From: CALSPH01 sp041690035
GTDB lineage: Bacteria > Bacteroidota > Bacteroidia > NS11-12g > UBA955
Reading direction: 5' to 3'
Length of the DNA: 14,720 nt
NCBI GenBank assembly: GCA_041690035.1
Contig: JBDNFC010000008.1
Coordinates: 1 to 14,720, forward strand
Position 1 is the first letter of the stretch, and every line of letters starts with the position of its first letter. The translations under genes were made by a program, and so were the position numbers. Below, piece by piece: positions 6,788 through 14,720 of the stretch. Under the pieces are notes generated by a model. The model made no database searches and was not told where the DNA came from. It was given only the letters and a program-made list of their open reading frames with translations.

Positions 6788-6795
6788 TAATTTTG
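6788..6795 (+). promoter_or_regulatory. Candidate -7 box for the yidC-nadK unit
   Basis: TAATTTTG matches TAnnTTTG exactly and lies 34 nt before the yidC ATG, a sensible leader length. No convincing TTTG or TTG occurs 17-23 nt upstream; the best is a weak GTT near 6767. The rest of the 175-nt gap (6655-6829) is very AT-rich. It holds only weak all-AT or 6-bp inverted repeats that might help end glyS transcription. Confidence 0.4.
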
Positions 6796-6829
6796 CTGCC
6801 TTAAAAAAAAATACTCACAGAGACTTAAA

Positions 6830-8665
6830 ATGGATAAAAATACACTGATAGGCGTTTCCTTAATGATGATGTTAATGATGGGATATTTCTATTTTACCAA
6901 AACACCTGAAGCAGAATTAGCAAGACAGAAATCCTACTCAGATTCAATGGCATTGGTTAGCGATAAAGCAGATACCTTGTTTGCGGCAAATCAAAACACG
7001 GTTGTCAATCAAAAAGAGACCTTAGATACTGCGATTAATCAAAAAACCTTTGAAACCATGGGAAAAATGGGCTCAAATATTGGACAAGAACAATTTTCCA
7101 CCTTAAGCAATAATAATTATACAATCACTTTTTCTAGCAAAGGAGGGAGAATGGCTAAAGTTAAACTTAATAATTTTAAAAGGGCAGATAGCACCGAATT
7201 GATTTTATTTGAAAATCAGCAGCACAGGTGGAATTATCAGTTTATTGCAGATGGGTATGCTGTAAATACTGCCCTGCTTAATTGGAGATTAGGAGAAAAA
7301 ACAACTAATAGCATTAATTATTACTTAGATTATGACAGTCAGAGTTATATAAAACAAACTTATACCCTTGTGGCCGATACTTTTAGGGTAGATTATGACC
7401 TGCAATTAGTGGGCATGAATAATAAAATATCTACAAATAAAAGTTTGCTAACTTTAGAATGGGCGTTAGATGCACCCCAACAAGAGTTTGATATTAAAGC
7501 AGAGGAGCAAAAATCTACACTTTATTATAAATTTATTGGAGAAACTCCAGATTATATTTCTGAGGCAAAATACAAGTCAGAAAAATTAGAAGGAAAAACA
7601 GAGTGGGTTTCTTTCAAACAACAGTTTTTTAATGCAACTTTAATTAGCAAGGATAAGCCCTTTGAGCCAGAAAGCAAAGTGGAAACCAAGCAAAGTAAAA
7701 ACGATTCTATAGTTAAATATTTTAGCGCTAATTTAGATCTTGCATACAGCCAATTGGTAAACGAAGATTGGAAAATGTCTTTTTACCTCGGGCCAAATCA
7801 TGTGCCGTCTCTTAAAAAAGTAGGCTATCAACTTGACAATTTAGTGCCATTAGGATTCTCATTATTTAGGTGGATTAATGAGTATATAATTATAAAACTA
7901 TTTAATGCCCTTCGAAATTTAACGAGTAACTACGGTTTGGTTATTTTTTTATTGACCTTAATCATTAAATTAGTGCTATTGCCGCTTACCTATAAGAGCT
8001 ACAAAAGCGGAGCCAAGATGAAGGTTCTAAAACCCGAAATTGATGCCATAAAAGCAAAAAATGAGGGCAATATGCAAAAAACGCAAATAGAAACAATGGC
8101 TTTGTATAAAAAAGTTGGGGTTTCTCCTCTTGGTGGCTGTTTGCCAATGGTATTGCAAATGCCCATTTTAATGTCTATTTTCTTTTTCTTTCCCTCCAGT
8201 TTTGAATTAAGGCAGCAAAGCTTTGCATGGGCTACAGATTTGTCAAGATTTGACAGCGTTTTAGACCTCAATTTTAATATTCCATTTTATGGAAACCATG
8301 TAAGTTTATTTACGTTATTGATGACCATCTCTACATTTTTATACACTTATATGAATAATCAAATAACTGGAGTAAGTGGGCAAATGAAATATATTGGCTA
8401 TATTATGCCTGTGTTTTTTCTTGGATTTTTTAATAATTACGCAGCAGGATTAACCTATTATTATTTTCTGTCTAATATGATAACTTTTACACAGCAGTGG
8501 GCTATTAGAAGATTTTTTGTAGACGAAAATAAAATTTTAGCTCAAATGGCAGCCTTTAAAGAGAAAAAAGGAAAAGATAAAAAACCCTCTATGTTTCAGC
8601 AAAAGTTAGAAGAGATGGCACGTAAACGAGGTATTGACCCAAAAACAGGCCAAAGAAAAAAGTAA
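6830..8665 (+). CDS. yidC: Membrane protein insertase YidC
   Basis: YidC inserts and folds inner-membrane proteins, alone or with SecYEG. The 611-residue product has the Gram-negative layout: an N-terminal membrane anchor (about 6-23), a long periplasmic beta-rich domain (about 95-340), and the conserved insertase core (about 345-560). Core landmarks are YGLVIFLLTLIIKLVLLPLTYKSY, AKMKVLKPEI, KKVGVSPLGGCLPMVLQMPI and NNYAAGLTYYYFLSN. Lys380 stands where the hydrophilic-groove Arg sits in E. coli YidC; a basic residue is kept. The C-terminal tail is very basic (KKGKDKKP; RKRGIDPKTGQRKK), fitting ribosome contact. The start ATG 6830 gives a normal anchor. nadK begins 6 nt after the stop, so the two are probably one transcript. 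Confidence 0.97.
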   Translation: MDKNTLIGVSLMMMLMMGYFYFTKTPEAELARQKSYSDSMALVSDKADTLFAANQNTVVNQKETLDTAINQKTFETMGKMGSNIGQEQFSTLSNNNYTITFSSKGGRMAKVKLNNFKRADSTELILFENQQHRWNYQFIADGYAVNTALLNWRLGEKTTNSINYYLDYDSQSYIKQTYTLVADTFRVDYDLQLVGMNNKISTNKSLLTLEWALDAPQQEFDIKAEEQKSTLYYKFIGETPDYISEAKYKSEKLEGKTEWVSFKQQFFNATLISKDKPFEPESKVETKQSKNDSIVKYFSANLDLAYSQLVNEDWKMSFYLGPNHVPSLKKVGYQLDNLVPLGFSLFRWINEYIIIKLFNALRNLTSNYGLVIFLLTLIIKLVLLPLTYKSYKSGAKMKVLKPEIDAIKAKNEGNMQKTQIETMALYKKVGVSPLGGCLPMVLQMPILMSIFFFFPSSFELRQQSFAWATDLSRFDSVLDLNFNIPFYGNHVSLFTLLMTISTFLYTYMNNQITGVSGQMKYIGYIMPVFFLGFFNNYAAGLTYYYFLSNMITFTQQWAIRRFFVDENKILAQMAAFKEKKGKDKKPSMFQQKLEEMARKRGIDPKTGQRKK

Positions 8666-8671
8666 AAAGGT

Positions 8672-9553
8672 ATGCAATTAGCCATTTATGTAAAAGTCTT
8701 AAAAGAAGAATATTTAGCGCCTATCACTAAGTTGATTAAAGCTATTAAAAAGTTAGAAGTATCGCTTATTTTTCATGAATACATACATAAAGAACTGGTG
8801 ATGCGCAAATTATTGTCGAGCAATGAAAATGTATTTTCCCATTTTGACAGTTCACATCAAAACTTGCCAAAAGCACTTATAACCATTGGAGGAGATGGCA
8901 CTATACTTGATTCACTTACCATTGTAAAAGATGCAGAAATACCCGTTTTGGGTATAAATGCTGGAAGATTGGGTTTTTTGGCAGTAAGTTCTTTTGATAC
9001 TATTTTGCTACTCATAAAAGATTTGCAATCGGGAAACTATTTAGTAGAAAAACGCAGCTTGCTTTCTCTTTCAAGCAGCCGAAGTATTTTTTCTACACCT
9101 TTTGCATTAAATGATTTTGTGCTTCATAAAAAAGATTCAAGCAGCATGATTACAGTGCACACTTTTTTGAATGGTCAATACTTAACGAGTTATTGGGCTG
9201 ACGGTCTTATTATTGCTACCCCCACAGGGTCTACAGGATATTCATTAAGTTGTGGTGGGCCAATTATGTTTCCCAAAGCCAAAACGCTTGTTATAACGCC
9301 TATTGCACCCCACAATCTAAATATGCGTCCTGTGGTAATACCTGATGATCAAGTAATTACTTTTGAACTAGAGGGCAGGAGCAAGACATTTATGGCTGCC
9401 CTAGATGCCCGATCTATGAATATTACTACAGATATACAATTGGCAATAAAAAAAGCTGATATCAGTTTCCACCTTATTCGCACCCATAACCATAATTTCT
9501 TAGAAACCTTGCGTAAAAAGATGAATTGGGGACTAGATACCAGAAATAATTAA
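8672..9553 (+). CDS. nadK: NAD kinase
   Basis: This phosphorylates NAD+ to NADP+ with ATP (or polyphosphate in some members) in the cytosol and sets the NADP pool. The 293-residue protein has the full set of family motifs: GGDGT at 73-77 with the catalytic Asp75, GINAGRLGFLA at 94-104, the NE/ND-type motif ALNDFVLHK with Asn147-Asp148, TPTGSTGYSLSCGGP at 183-197, and IAPHNLNMRPVVIPD further on. Its length is normal for bacterial NadK. It begins 6 nt after yidC behind a modest purine-rich AAAAAGG, which fits translation from a shared mRNA. The gene ends convergently with pbpC across a 60-nt gap holding only a T8 run and weak AT hairpins. Confidence 0.97.
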   Translation: MQLAIYVKVLKEEYLAPITKLIKAIKKLEVSLIFHEYIHKELVMRKLLSSNENVFSHFDSSHQNLPKALITIGGDGTILDSLTIVKDAEIPVLGINAGRLGFLAVSSFDTILLLIKDLQSGNYLVEKRSLLSLSSSRSIFSTPFALNDFVLHKKDSSSMITVHTFLNGQYLTSYWADGLIIATPTGSTGYSLSCGGPIMFPKAKTLVITPIAPHNLNMRPVVIPDDQVITFELEGRSKTFMAALDARSMNITTDIQLAIKKADISFHLIRTHNHNFLETLRKKMNWGLDTRNN

Positions 9554-9613
9554 CGTTTTTTTTAGAATATTTAATACCAATTTAGGGACAAATATTTTGA
9601 TTTAATATTTCCT

Positions 9614-11908
9614 TTAATTTTTGATGGTGAATTGTTTTTTGATGCTATTTCCCCATTGATCGGTTATCAGCAATTCATGCTGCCCTTGTGTAGGTTGTAT
9701 TTCTATTTTATGTGTTTCTGCTGTGCTAATATAAAATTTATCATCTATATGCCAATAGAGTGTTGCAGAGCTATTGGCATGCATAGCCTCAAAAACAACT
9801 GATTCAAATTCTCCTCTAAAATTTATAGGGATTTTAATTTGTGCAAAATCTGTTGGGTAAACCAAAGATATTATTGATTGATTATTTGCTTGAGTGCAAT
9901 CTGGAAAATAGGGTGGGAGTGGCAAGTAAAAAGGATGTTTTCTTTGGTAAAAAGTAGCCATTTGTGGCGGCAATACAAAATAATTTTTAGTTTGGATTTG
10001 AGCCATCGAATAGCAATCACTGTTTACCTGAAATTGTAAACTGCTGTCCAAATGTATGGGAAAATGATAAGGGCAAATGGCTGCATTGATTGCTTTTTTG
10101 GGCAGGGTTAAGTTTATTTTATTTGTGCAATATTCACTCATCCTATAGCCACTTTCTTTGCAAGTTGCAATTTGTATAGATGCGAACTTTGGCAAAACAA
10201 ATGGTGCTGCTTTTGGCAAAATATTAAAAATATCAAACATTAACGGGGCAGCTATTTTTGTGCCTGTCAAGCCAGGTTTTCCCTCTCCATCTGCATTGCC
10301 GCACCAAACCGCCACTGCATATTTGCTGTTCATGCCCACTGCCCAAGCATCTCTAAAACCATGGCTTGTTCCTGTTTTCCATGCCACATTTGGATTTGCT
10401 ACAAAATTTTGCCAGCCAAGTTCTGATGCGGGTCTTTGAACTTCCTGTAGCGCCTTTATGGTTAGATAAGTAGAGATTGGTGCTATCGGGATGCGTTCTT
10501 GGCTATTTCTTTTTTTGAGATTTTCATATCCTATTTCTAAAAAACCTTCTTTGGGCAAAATAAGGTTTCTTGTAAAATTGGTGTATGCTTGCGCTAATTC
10601 GTATAATGTGATTTCGCCTCCTCCTATTATTAGCGATAAGCCATAATGTTCGGCAGGTTTATTAAATTGATTAAACCCATAAGATTGCAATAGATTTTGA
10701 AACTTAGCAACACCAAAATCTTTAAGCAAATTTACGGCTGGCAAATTTAATGATCTAGCCAAGGCTTCGTTTGCAGGCACAGCACCTTCATATTCTTTAT
10801 AAAAATTTTGTATGTTTTTAAAAGGGATATCGGGCAACAACATATTTGGTAATAATGTACCTTCATCAATCATTTTTTGATATAAAAAAGGTTTTAATAT
10901 GCTTCCGCTACTTCTTTTTGCTTGCACAATATCTACCTTGTTGCTATTTTGATTTTCTTTATCATTGCTATTGCCTACGTATGCTAAGATATTACCAGTA
11001 GCTATTTCTATGGTTATCACTGCAATATTATTAATATCTTGCAACGCTAATTGCCTATGATGCTTGTTTGTAATTTCATTAACCTGTTTTTGCAAATTTG
11101 CATTTATCGTGCTTTCCACCCTTTTTCCAGGTTGCTTTTTTTGAATAAATTGCAATAAATGGGGGGCTTCATTTGGTAAATCGTTCGGCTTTTGAGGCAA
11201 TTGTTCCTCCATCGCTAACGCCAAGCTTGATGAAGAAATGATATTATGATTGTATAATTTTTGCAATAATTTATTTCTTTTTTTTAACAGCAATACTTGA
11301 TTTTTTCCGGGATAGATTAATGAAGGTGCATTTGGCAATACTGCTAATGTGGCTGCTTCTGCCCACGATAAATCTTTGGGCAACCTCTTAAAATACCTCC
11401 AAGCCGCTGCATCTATACCCACTACATTGCCTCCAAATGGGGCATGTGAGGCATATAATTTTAAAATTTTCGATTTATTGTATCTTAATTCTAGTCTTGT
11501 AGCTAAAATTATTTCGTTAATTTTTTGCCAATAGGTTCGTTTGCTATTTTTTTTATAAAGCCTAATTGTTTGCATCGTCAGTGTTGAGCCTCCGCTGTGG
11601 ATTTTATTTTTTTTAATATTTTGCCATAGTGCCCTAGCCATAGAAATTGGATTTACACCAAGATGGTATCTAAAATATTCGTCTTCAAAATAACATATAG
11701 ATTGAGAGAGTTTAAAAGGCACATTTTTTGTTTCTGGAAAACGCCATTGGCCATCTTCTGCTATAGTTCCCCCTAAAAAAACTCCTGCATTGCTAAAAAG
11801 TAAAGTAGACGTTGGCACTTGAAATAATTTGCCAGGCAAAGCAAAAAATATAAACCAAATCCAACAAAATAAATATACTGATTTTTTTAATAATCTAATT
11901 GCTAACAC
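9614..11908 (-). CDS. pbpC: Penicillin-binding protein 1C
   Basis: This is a bifunctional class A PBP of the 1C group, anchored in the inner membrane and acting on periplasmic peptidoglycan. At 764 residues it is close to E. coli PBP1C. An anchor helix occupies about 9-26. The glycosyltransferase domain (about 60-230) shows FEDEYFRYHLGVNP with catalytic Glu75, then GGSTLTMQTIRLYKK (106-120). The transpeptidase domain (about 290-540) has SILK with nucleophile Ser336 and Lys339, SLN at 386-388, and KTGT at 511-514. A C-terminal BiPBP_C-like beta domain follows. All catalytic motifs are intact. The start is a GTG at 11906-11908, 10 nt after the A2M stop, with no in-frame ATG near it, so translation probably depends on the upstream gene. 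Pairing with A2M is the classic arrangement and suggests peptidoglycan repair linked to protease defence. Confidence 0.95.
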   Translation of the reverse strand: MLAIRLLKKSVYLFCWIWFIFFALPGKLFQVPTSTLLFSNAGVFLGGTIAEDGQWRFPETKNVPFKLSQSICYFEDEYFRYHLGVNPISMARALWQNIKKNKIHSGGSTLTMQTIRLYKKNSKRTYWQKINEIILATRLELRYNKSKILKLYASHAPFGGNVVGIDAAAWRYFKRLPKDLSWAEAATLAVLPNAPSLIYPGKNQVLLLKKRNKLLQKLYNHNIISSSSLALAMEEQLPQKPNDLPNEAPHLLQFIQKKQPGKRVESTINANLQKQVNEITNKHHRQLALQDINNIAVITIEIATGNILAYVGNSNDKENQNSNKVDIVQAKRSSGSILKPFLYQKMIDEGTLLPNMLLPDIPFKNIQNFYKEYEGAVPANEALARSLNLPAVNLLKDFGVAKFQNLLQSYGFNQFNKPAEHYGLSLIIGGGEITLYELAQAYTNFTRNLILPKEGFLEIGYENLKKRNSQERIPIAPISTYLTIKALQEVQRPASELGWQNFVANPNVAWKTGTSHGFRDAWAVGMNSKYAVAVWCGNADGEGKPGLTGTKIAAPLMFDIFNILPKAAPFVLPKFASIQIATCKESGYRMSEYCTNKINLTLPKKAINAAICPYHFPIHLDSSLQFQVNSDCYSMAQIQTKNYFVLPPQMATFYQRKHPFYLPLPPYFPDCTQANNQSIISLVYPTDFAQIKIPINFRGEFESVVFEAMHANSSATLYWHIDDKFYISTAETHKIEIQPTQGQHELLITDQWGNSIKKQFTIKN

Positions 11909-11918
11909 AACTTTTGCT

Positions 11919-14720
11919 TTATTCTACCAATACCCTGCCATTCGGTTTTATGGCAATTACACTGCCATCATACATTGCTTCGCATTTTATAGCTGGCAAG
12001 TAAAAATTGCCTTTATAGGATGCATTCAACAATAAAACAAACCTTTTTCGTTCATTTTGATTAAGGTTAAAAAAGGTGTTTACCCTATCATCTCTAATAT
12101 CCTGATAGGTGGGTATGTCACCTTGATGAATACTTGCTTGGTCATTTAATCTTAGGTTTATAATTTCCCAACCTGATGGAATAATATGGTTGATGGCTAA
12201 ATTGGTATAATTGCCTAATGTATTCGGATTTGTTACGGTAATAATGGCTTTAAAATCTGTACCTTGTTTTAGTATAGCAGGGTTAATGAGTTGATTAGCC
12301 ATATTATAGTATGCAATTGTCATATTAAGATTATCGTTTTTCTCTGCAATGGGTTCAGAAAGTGCGGTGCCCATGTTGCTAAGTTTTATAAACAAAGTGC
12401 CTTGGCTTTTATTGTTTAAAAAAATAGTGCCTTTGCTTATCGGCAGTTTTATTAATTTTTGTTTGTTTTTTTGGCTGTTATATTGTTTTTTAATCCCATT
12501 TATTTCATAATCAAACACAAGCGCTGAACTGCTATTTGCAGCTAAAAACTTATTAATGGCTATTAAGCAATACGCTGTGGTTTGAGTGCTAAGCCAATTA
12601 TTTCCATTTAAAATTGTGCTCAATCGGTTTACCAATTCAAAACCTAATTTTTGATCTTTAATAAGGGTATAAGTTTCAAGTTTCATGGCCAAATCTCTTT
12701 CTGCACTGCCATAAGTTTGAGATTGGTGGATGTTGATTGGCAATGCCGCAGTTTCATTCATATTCATTAATTCTTTGGCAATAGTTGTCTTGCCTAATAT
12801 AGCATAAGCGGCAGCTAATCTCCAACGGGTTGCAGCGCTTAGGTTGTTTATTTCTCTTAACCTGTTCATTGCGCCTAAATTTTCTGCTTTTGCAAGAGCA
12901 AGCGTATAAAGTCTATAAGCCTGATTGAGCTGATAATCAGCATAATATTGGCTATTTTCTGCGTTGCTAATTTGCCATTGATTTGCTTTTGTTTGTTGAT
13001 AGGTGGTCCATGATTTTATAAAACCATCGGGCAATTTATAGCCCAAAGCATTTGCTTCTAGCATAAAATGTCCTGCATAAGTTGTGCCCCATTCATCGGG
13101 TGCAGCGCTGCCAGGCCAATAGCTCAATCCGCCTCCTGTGGTTTGAAAATCTTTGAGTTTGGTAATTGCTGTTTGTATATTATATGCTATCTCAGCAATT
13201 TTAGACTCCTCTAAGTCCATTGTTTTTGTAAGGTAAAGTTGCGGAAAAGCAGCAGATGTTGTTTGCTCTATGCAGCCATAAGGATATTGAATTAAAAAAC
13301 CCAATCTTTCTGATAAGTTAAGCACAGGGGTGGTGCTTACTTCTAAATTAATATTCTGTGTGCCCTCTGCGCCAAACGGGCTGTATTGAATGACTTGTTT
13401 TTGATTGGCCGACAAGGCAAAGCTTTGGTTTTGGTAGGTAGGAGGGTTTGGCAGCCTAATTGGAATTTCTATCTCTTCAAAAGTAGTAAAATTCGCAGAT
13501 TTTGCTGTTATTTTAATTTTTGCAACGCCCGTTTTATTGGCCACAGTAATCGGTAAATAAACTAAAGTTTCGTTAGTTTTATTCAAGTTTATCGCCAATT
13601 TATTTGTACTTGCTAACAGCAAATCATTAACAGAAATAGTAATATTTGCGGTGCTCAACTTAGGGTCAGAAAATAAGGTTATTGGCATTGTAATGGTTTC
13701 TCCAGGACTTAAAACCCTTGGCAATGTAGTATTAAGCATCAAAGGTTTTTTGACTAAGATATTTTTTTCTATCATCCCATACTGGTTTTTAGTATTTCCT
13801 GCAATTACCATTACTTTTAGACTTCCTACATAATTAGGCATTAAAAGTGAATGGGTTTTACTGCCACCATTTATTGTAAAAGGGCCTAAAAATTCCACAA
13901 CTGGTTTAAATCTGTTTAAATTAGCTTTGTTTAATGCCATCAATGCAGCATCGCTTCCTCCAACGGCAAAAATATTAGATATTTGACCATTAAAAGCACC
14001 CAATACAGCATTATACATATCCCAACTGCGAATACCTAAGGCTACTTTTTTATTGAAATGTGTCCAAATATCAGGGGTTTTATGTGAGGTAATGTCAAGT
14101 AATCCTTCGTCTACAATGGCAAGTGTATAGGTCATTTCATTGCCTGTTTTTTCGCTTACGGTTATATTGTATTTGCTATTGGGCTCAATTTTTTCTTGGG
14201 CAATGATGATTGGCGATAGTTTACTATTCTTATCTTCAACAAATATTGGGGCAATGCCAAACATCCTAATAGGTAGCGTATTTTCAGTATGATTATGTGG
14301 TTGAATGAGGGTAATATTGGCATAAACATTTGGGCGCATTTCTTTTGTAATCGGTATGCTGATTTTTGTTTGCCCTGCCTGAGTGTTTACCCATCTTTTT
14401 TCTATAATTGTACTTCCATTTTCAATGCTCACTAATGCTTTGCCATTTTTATATGAAGGTATCACAATTTGAGCAATATCGCCAATATTATATTTTTCTT
14501 TATCTGCACTAAAATTTATAATAGCAACGTCTTCGCCCATATCACCCCTGTTTCTCCAATTTGGCCAATCTAGCCATATTACTTTTCCGCAGCTATGTCC
14601 ACCATTTTCATCTTCTATTTTTAAATAATATTTTCCCCAATTATTTTCGTCTACATTTACAGTATATGCCCCTTTTCCATTTACAATATTAATTTTTTGT
14701 GTTGTAATTAGCTCACTGTA
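11919..14720 (-). CDS. Bacterial alpha-2-macroglobulin (C-terminal part, cut by window edge)
   Basis: The frame is open from the right edge to the stop at 11919, giving 933 residues. Family members in this phylum are commonly about twice as long, so the N-terminus and signal sequence lie beyond the window. The Met at 14540 is internal, because 60 in-frame codons precede it without a stop. Residue numbers here count from the edge. Macroglobulin (MG) beta domains come first, then the A2M domain (about 210-380, including FLGPFTINGGSKTHSLLMP and LPRVLSPGE). A thioester domain starts at PYGCIEQTTS, with Cys483 and Gln486 (13263-13274) able to form the reactive thioester, and continues through GGGLSYWPG and helical repeats. 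A C-terminal MG10-like beta domain ends the protein. Such proteins trap proteases in the periplasm. pbpC lies 10 nt downstream in the same operon. Confidence 0.93.
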   Translation of the reverse strand, partial: YSELITTQKINIVNGKGAYTVNVDENNWGKYYLKIEDENGGHSCGKVIWLDWPNWRNRGDMGEDVAIINFSADKEKYNIGDIAQIVIPSYKNGKALVSIENGSTIIEKRWVNTQAGQTKISIPITKEMRPNVYANITLIQPHNHTENTLPIRMFGIAPIFVEDKNSKLSPIIIAQEKIEPNSKYNITVSEKTGNEMTYTLAIVDEGLLDITSHKTPDIWTHFNKKVALGIRSWDMYNAVLGAFNGQISNIFAVGGSDAALMALNKANLNRFKPVVEFLGPFTINGGSKTHSLLMPNYVGSLKVMVIAGNTKNQYGMIEKNILVKKPLMLNTTLPRVLSPGETITMPITLFSDPKLSTANITISVNDLLLASTNKLAINLNKTNETLVYLPITVANKTGVAKIKITAKSANFTTFEEIEIPIRLPNPPTYQNQSFALSANQKQVIQYSPFGAEGTQNINLEVSTTPVLNLSERLGFLIQYPYGCIEQTTSAAFPQLYLTKTMDLEESKIAEIAYNIQTAITKLKDFQTTGGGLSYWPGSAAPDEWGTTYAGHFMLEANALGYKLPDGFIKSWTTYQQTKANQWQISNAENSQYYADYQLNQAYRLYTLALAKAENLGAMNRLREINNLSAATRWRLAAAYAILGKTTIAKELMNMNETAALPINIHQSQTYGSAERDLAMKLETYTLIKDQKLGFELVNRLSTILNGNNWLSTQTTAYCLIAINKFLAANSSSALVFDYEINGIKKQYNSQKNKQKLIKLPISKGTIFLNNKSQGTLFIKLSNMGTALSEPIAEKNDNLNMTIAYYNMANQLINPAILKQGTDFKAIITVTNPNTLGNYTNLAINHIIPSGWEIINLRLNDQASIHQGDIPTYQDIRDDRVNTFFNLNQNERKRFVLLLNASYKGNFYLPAIKCEAMYDGSVIAIKPNGRVLVE

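Noticed and set aside
9554..9613. Bidirectional terminator between nadK and pbpC
   Set aside because: Only a T8 run without a preceding stem and a 7-bp all-AT inverted repeat are present; too weak to call.
10158..10439. Plus-strand open frames inside pbpC and A2M (for example 10158-10439 and 11829-12035)
   Set aside because: They lie opposite strongly conserved coding sequence and have no family features; shadows of the real genes.
14538..14540. ATG at 14540 as the start of the macroglobulin gene
   Set aside because: The frame is open for 60 further codons to the window edge with MG-like sequence, and the family is much longer.

Overview
The window comes from the chromosome of an AT-rich member of the Bacteroidota, probably a Chitinophagales or Sphingobacteriales relative. 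This rests on four things: the Bacteroidota form of YidC, the paired alpha-2-macroglobulin and PBP1C genes, a single-chain (alpha2-type) glycyl-tRNA synthetase, and several TAnnTTTG promoter boxes at Bacteroidota spacing. Shine-Dalgarno sequences are weak or absent, as is usual in the phylum. The assignment is inference from gene content; there is no rRNA gene here to confirm it.

Layout. Positions 1-601 hold no convincing gene. They start with a degenerate GTCATTGCG-type dispersed repeat (1-167) and continue with non-coding sequence carrying a 20-nt perfect palindrome and a 10-bp hairpin. A WG-repeat lipoprotein (602-2824, minus) follows. Facing away from it is a CHAP-type peptidoglycan hydrolase gene (2992-3480, plus) that is broken by an in-frame TAA lying between the catalytic Cys and His motifs. 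The tail of that reading frame runs into the terminator of a tRNA-Phe(GAA) gene on the minus strand (3508-3583). Plus-strand housekeeping genes come next: a membrane 4Fe-4S dicluster protein resembling HdrC/NarI (3782-5062), glycyl-tRNA synthetase (5116-6654), the membrane insertase YidC (6830-8665) and NAD kinase (8672-9553, 6 nt after yidC). Convergent to these, on the minus strand, is an alpha-2-macroglobulin gene (cut by the right edge) followed 10 nt later by pbpC (9614-11908).

How the genes work together. The A2M-PbpC pair is a known bacterial module. The macroglobulin is thought to trap attacking proteases with a reactive thioester (CIEQ is intact here), and PBP1C is thought to repair peptidoglycan at breached sites. 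YidC and NadK are probably co-transcribed but functionally unrelated. The 4Fe-4S protein probably moves electrons between a membrane heme or quinone and a soluble partner that is not encoded in this window.

I found no CRISPR array, intact transposase, prophage module, toxin-antitoxin pair or recognisable defence operon. Most of the window is conserved core genome. The parts that repay a second look are the broken CHAP gene beside the tRNA, the repeat-rich left end, and the near-leaderless promoter arrangement at glyS.
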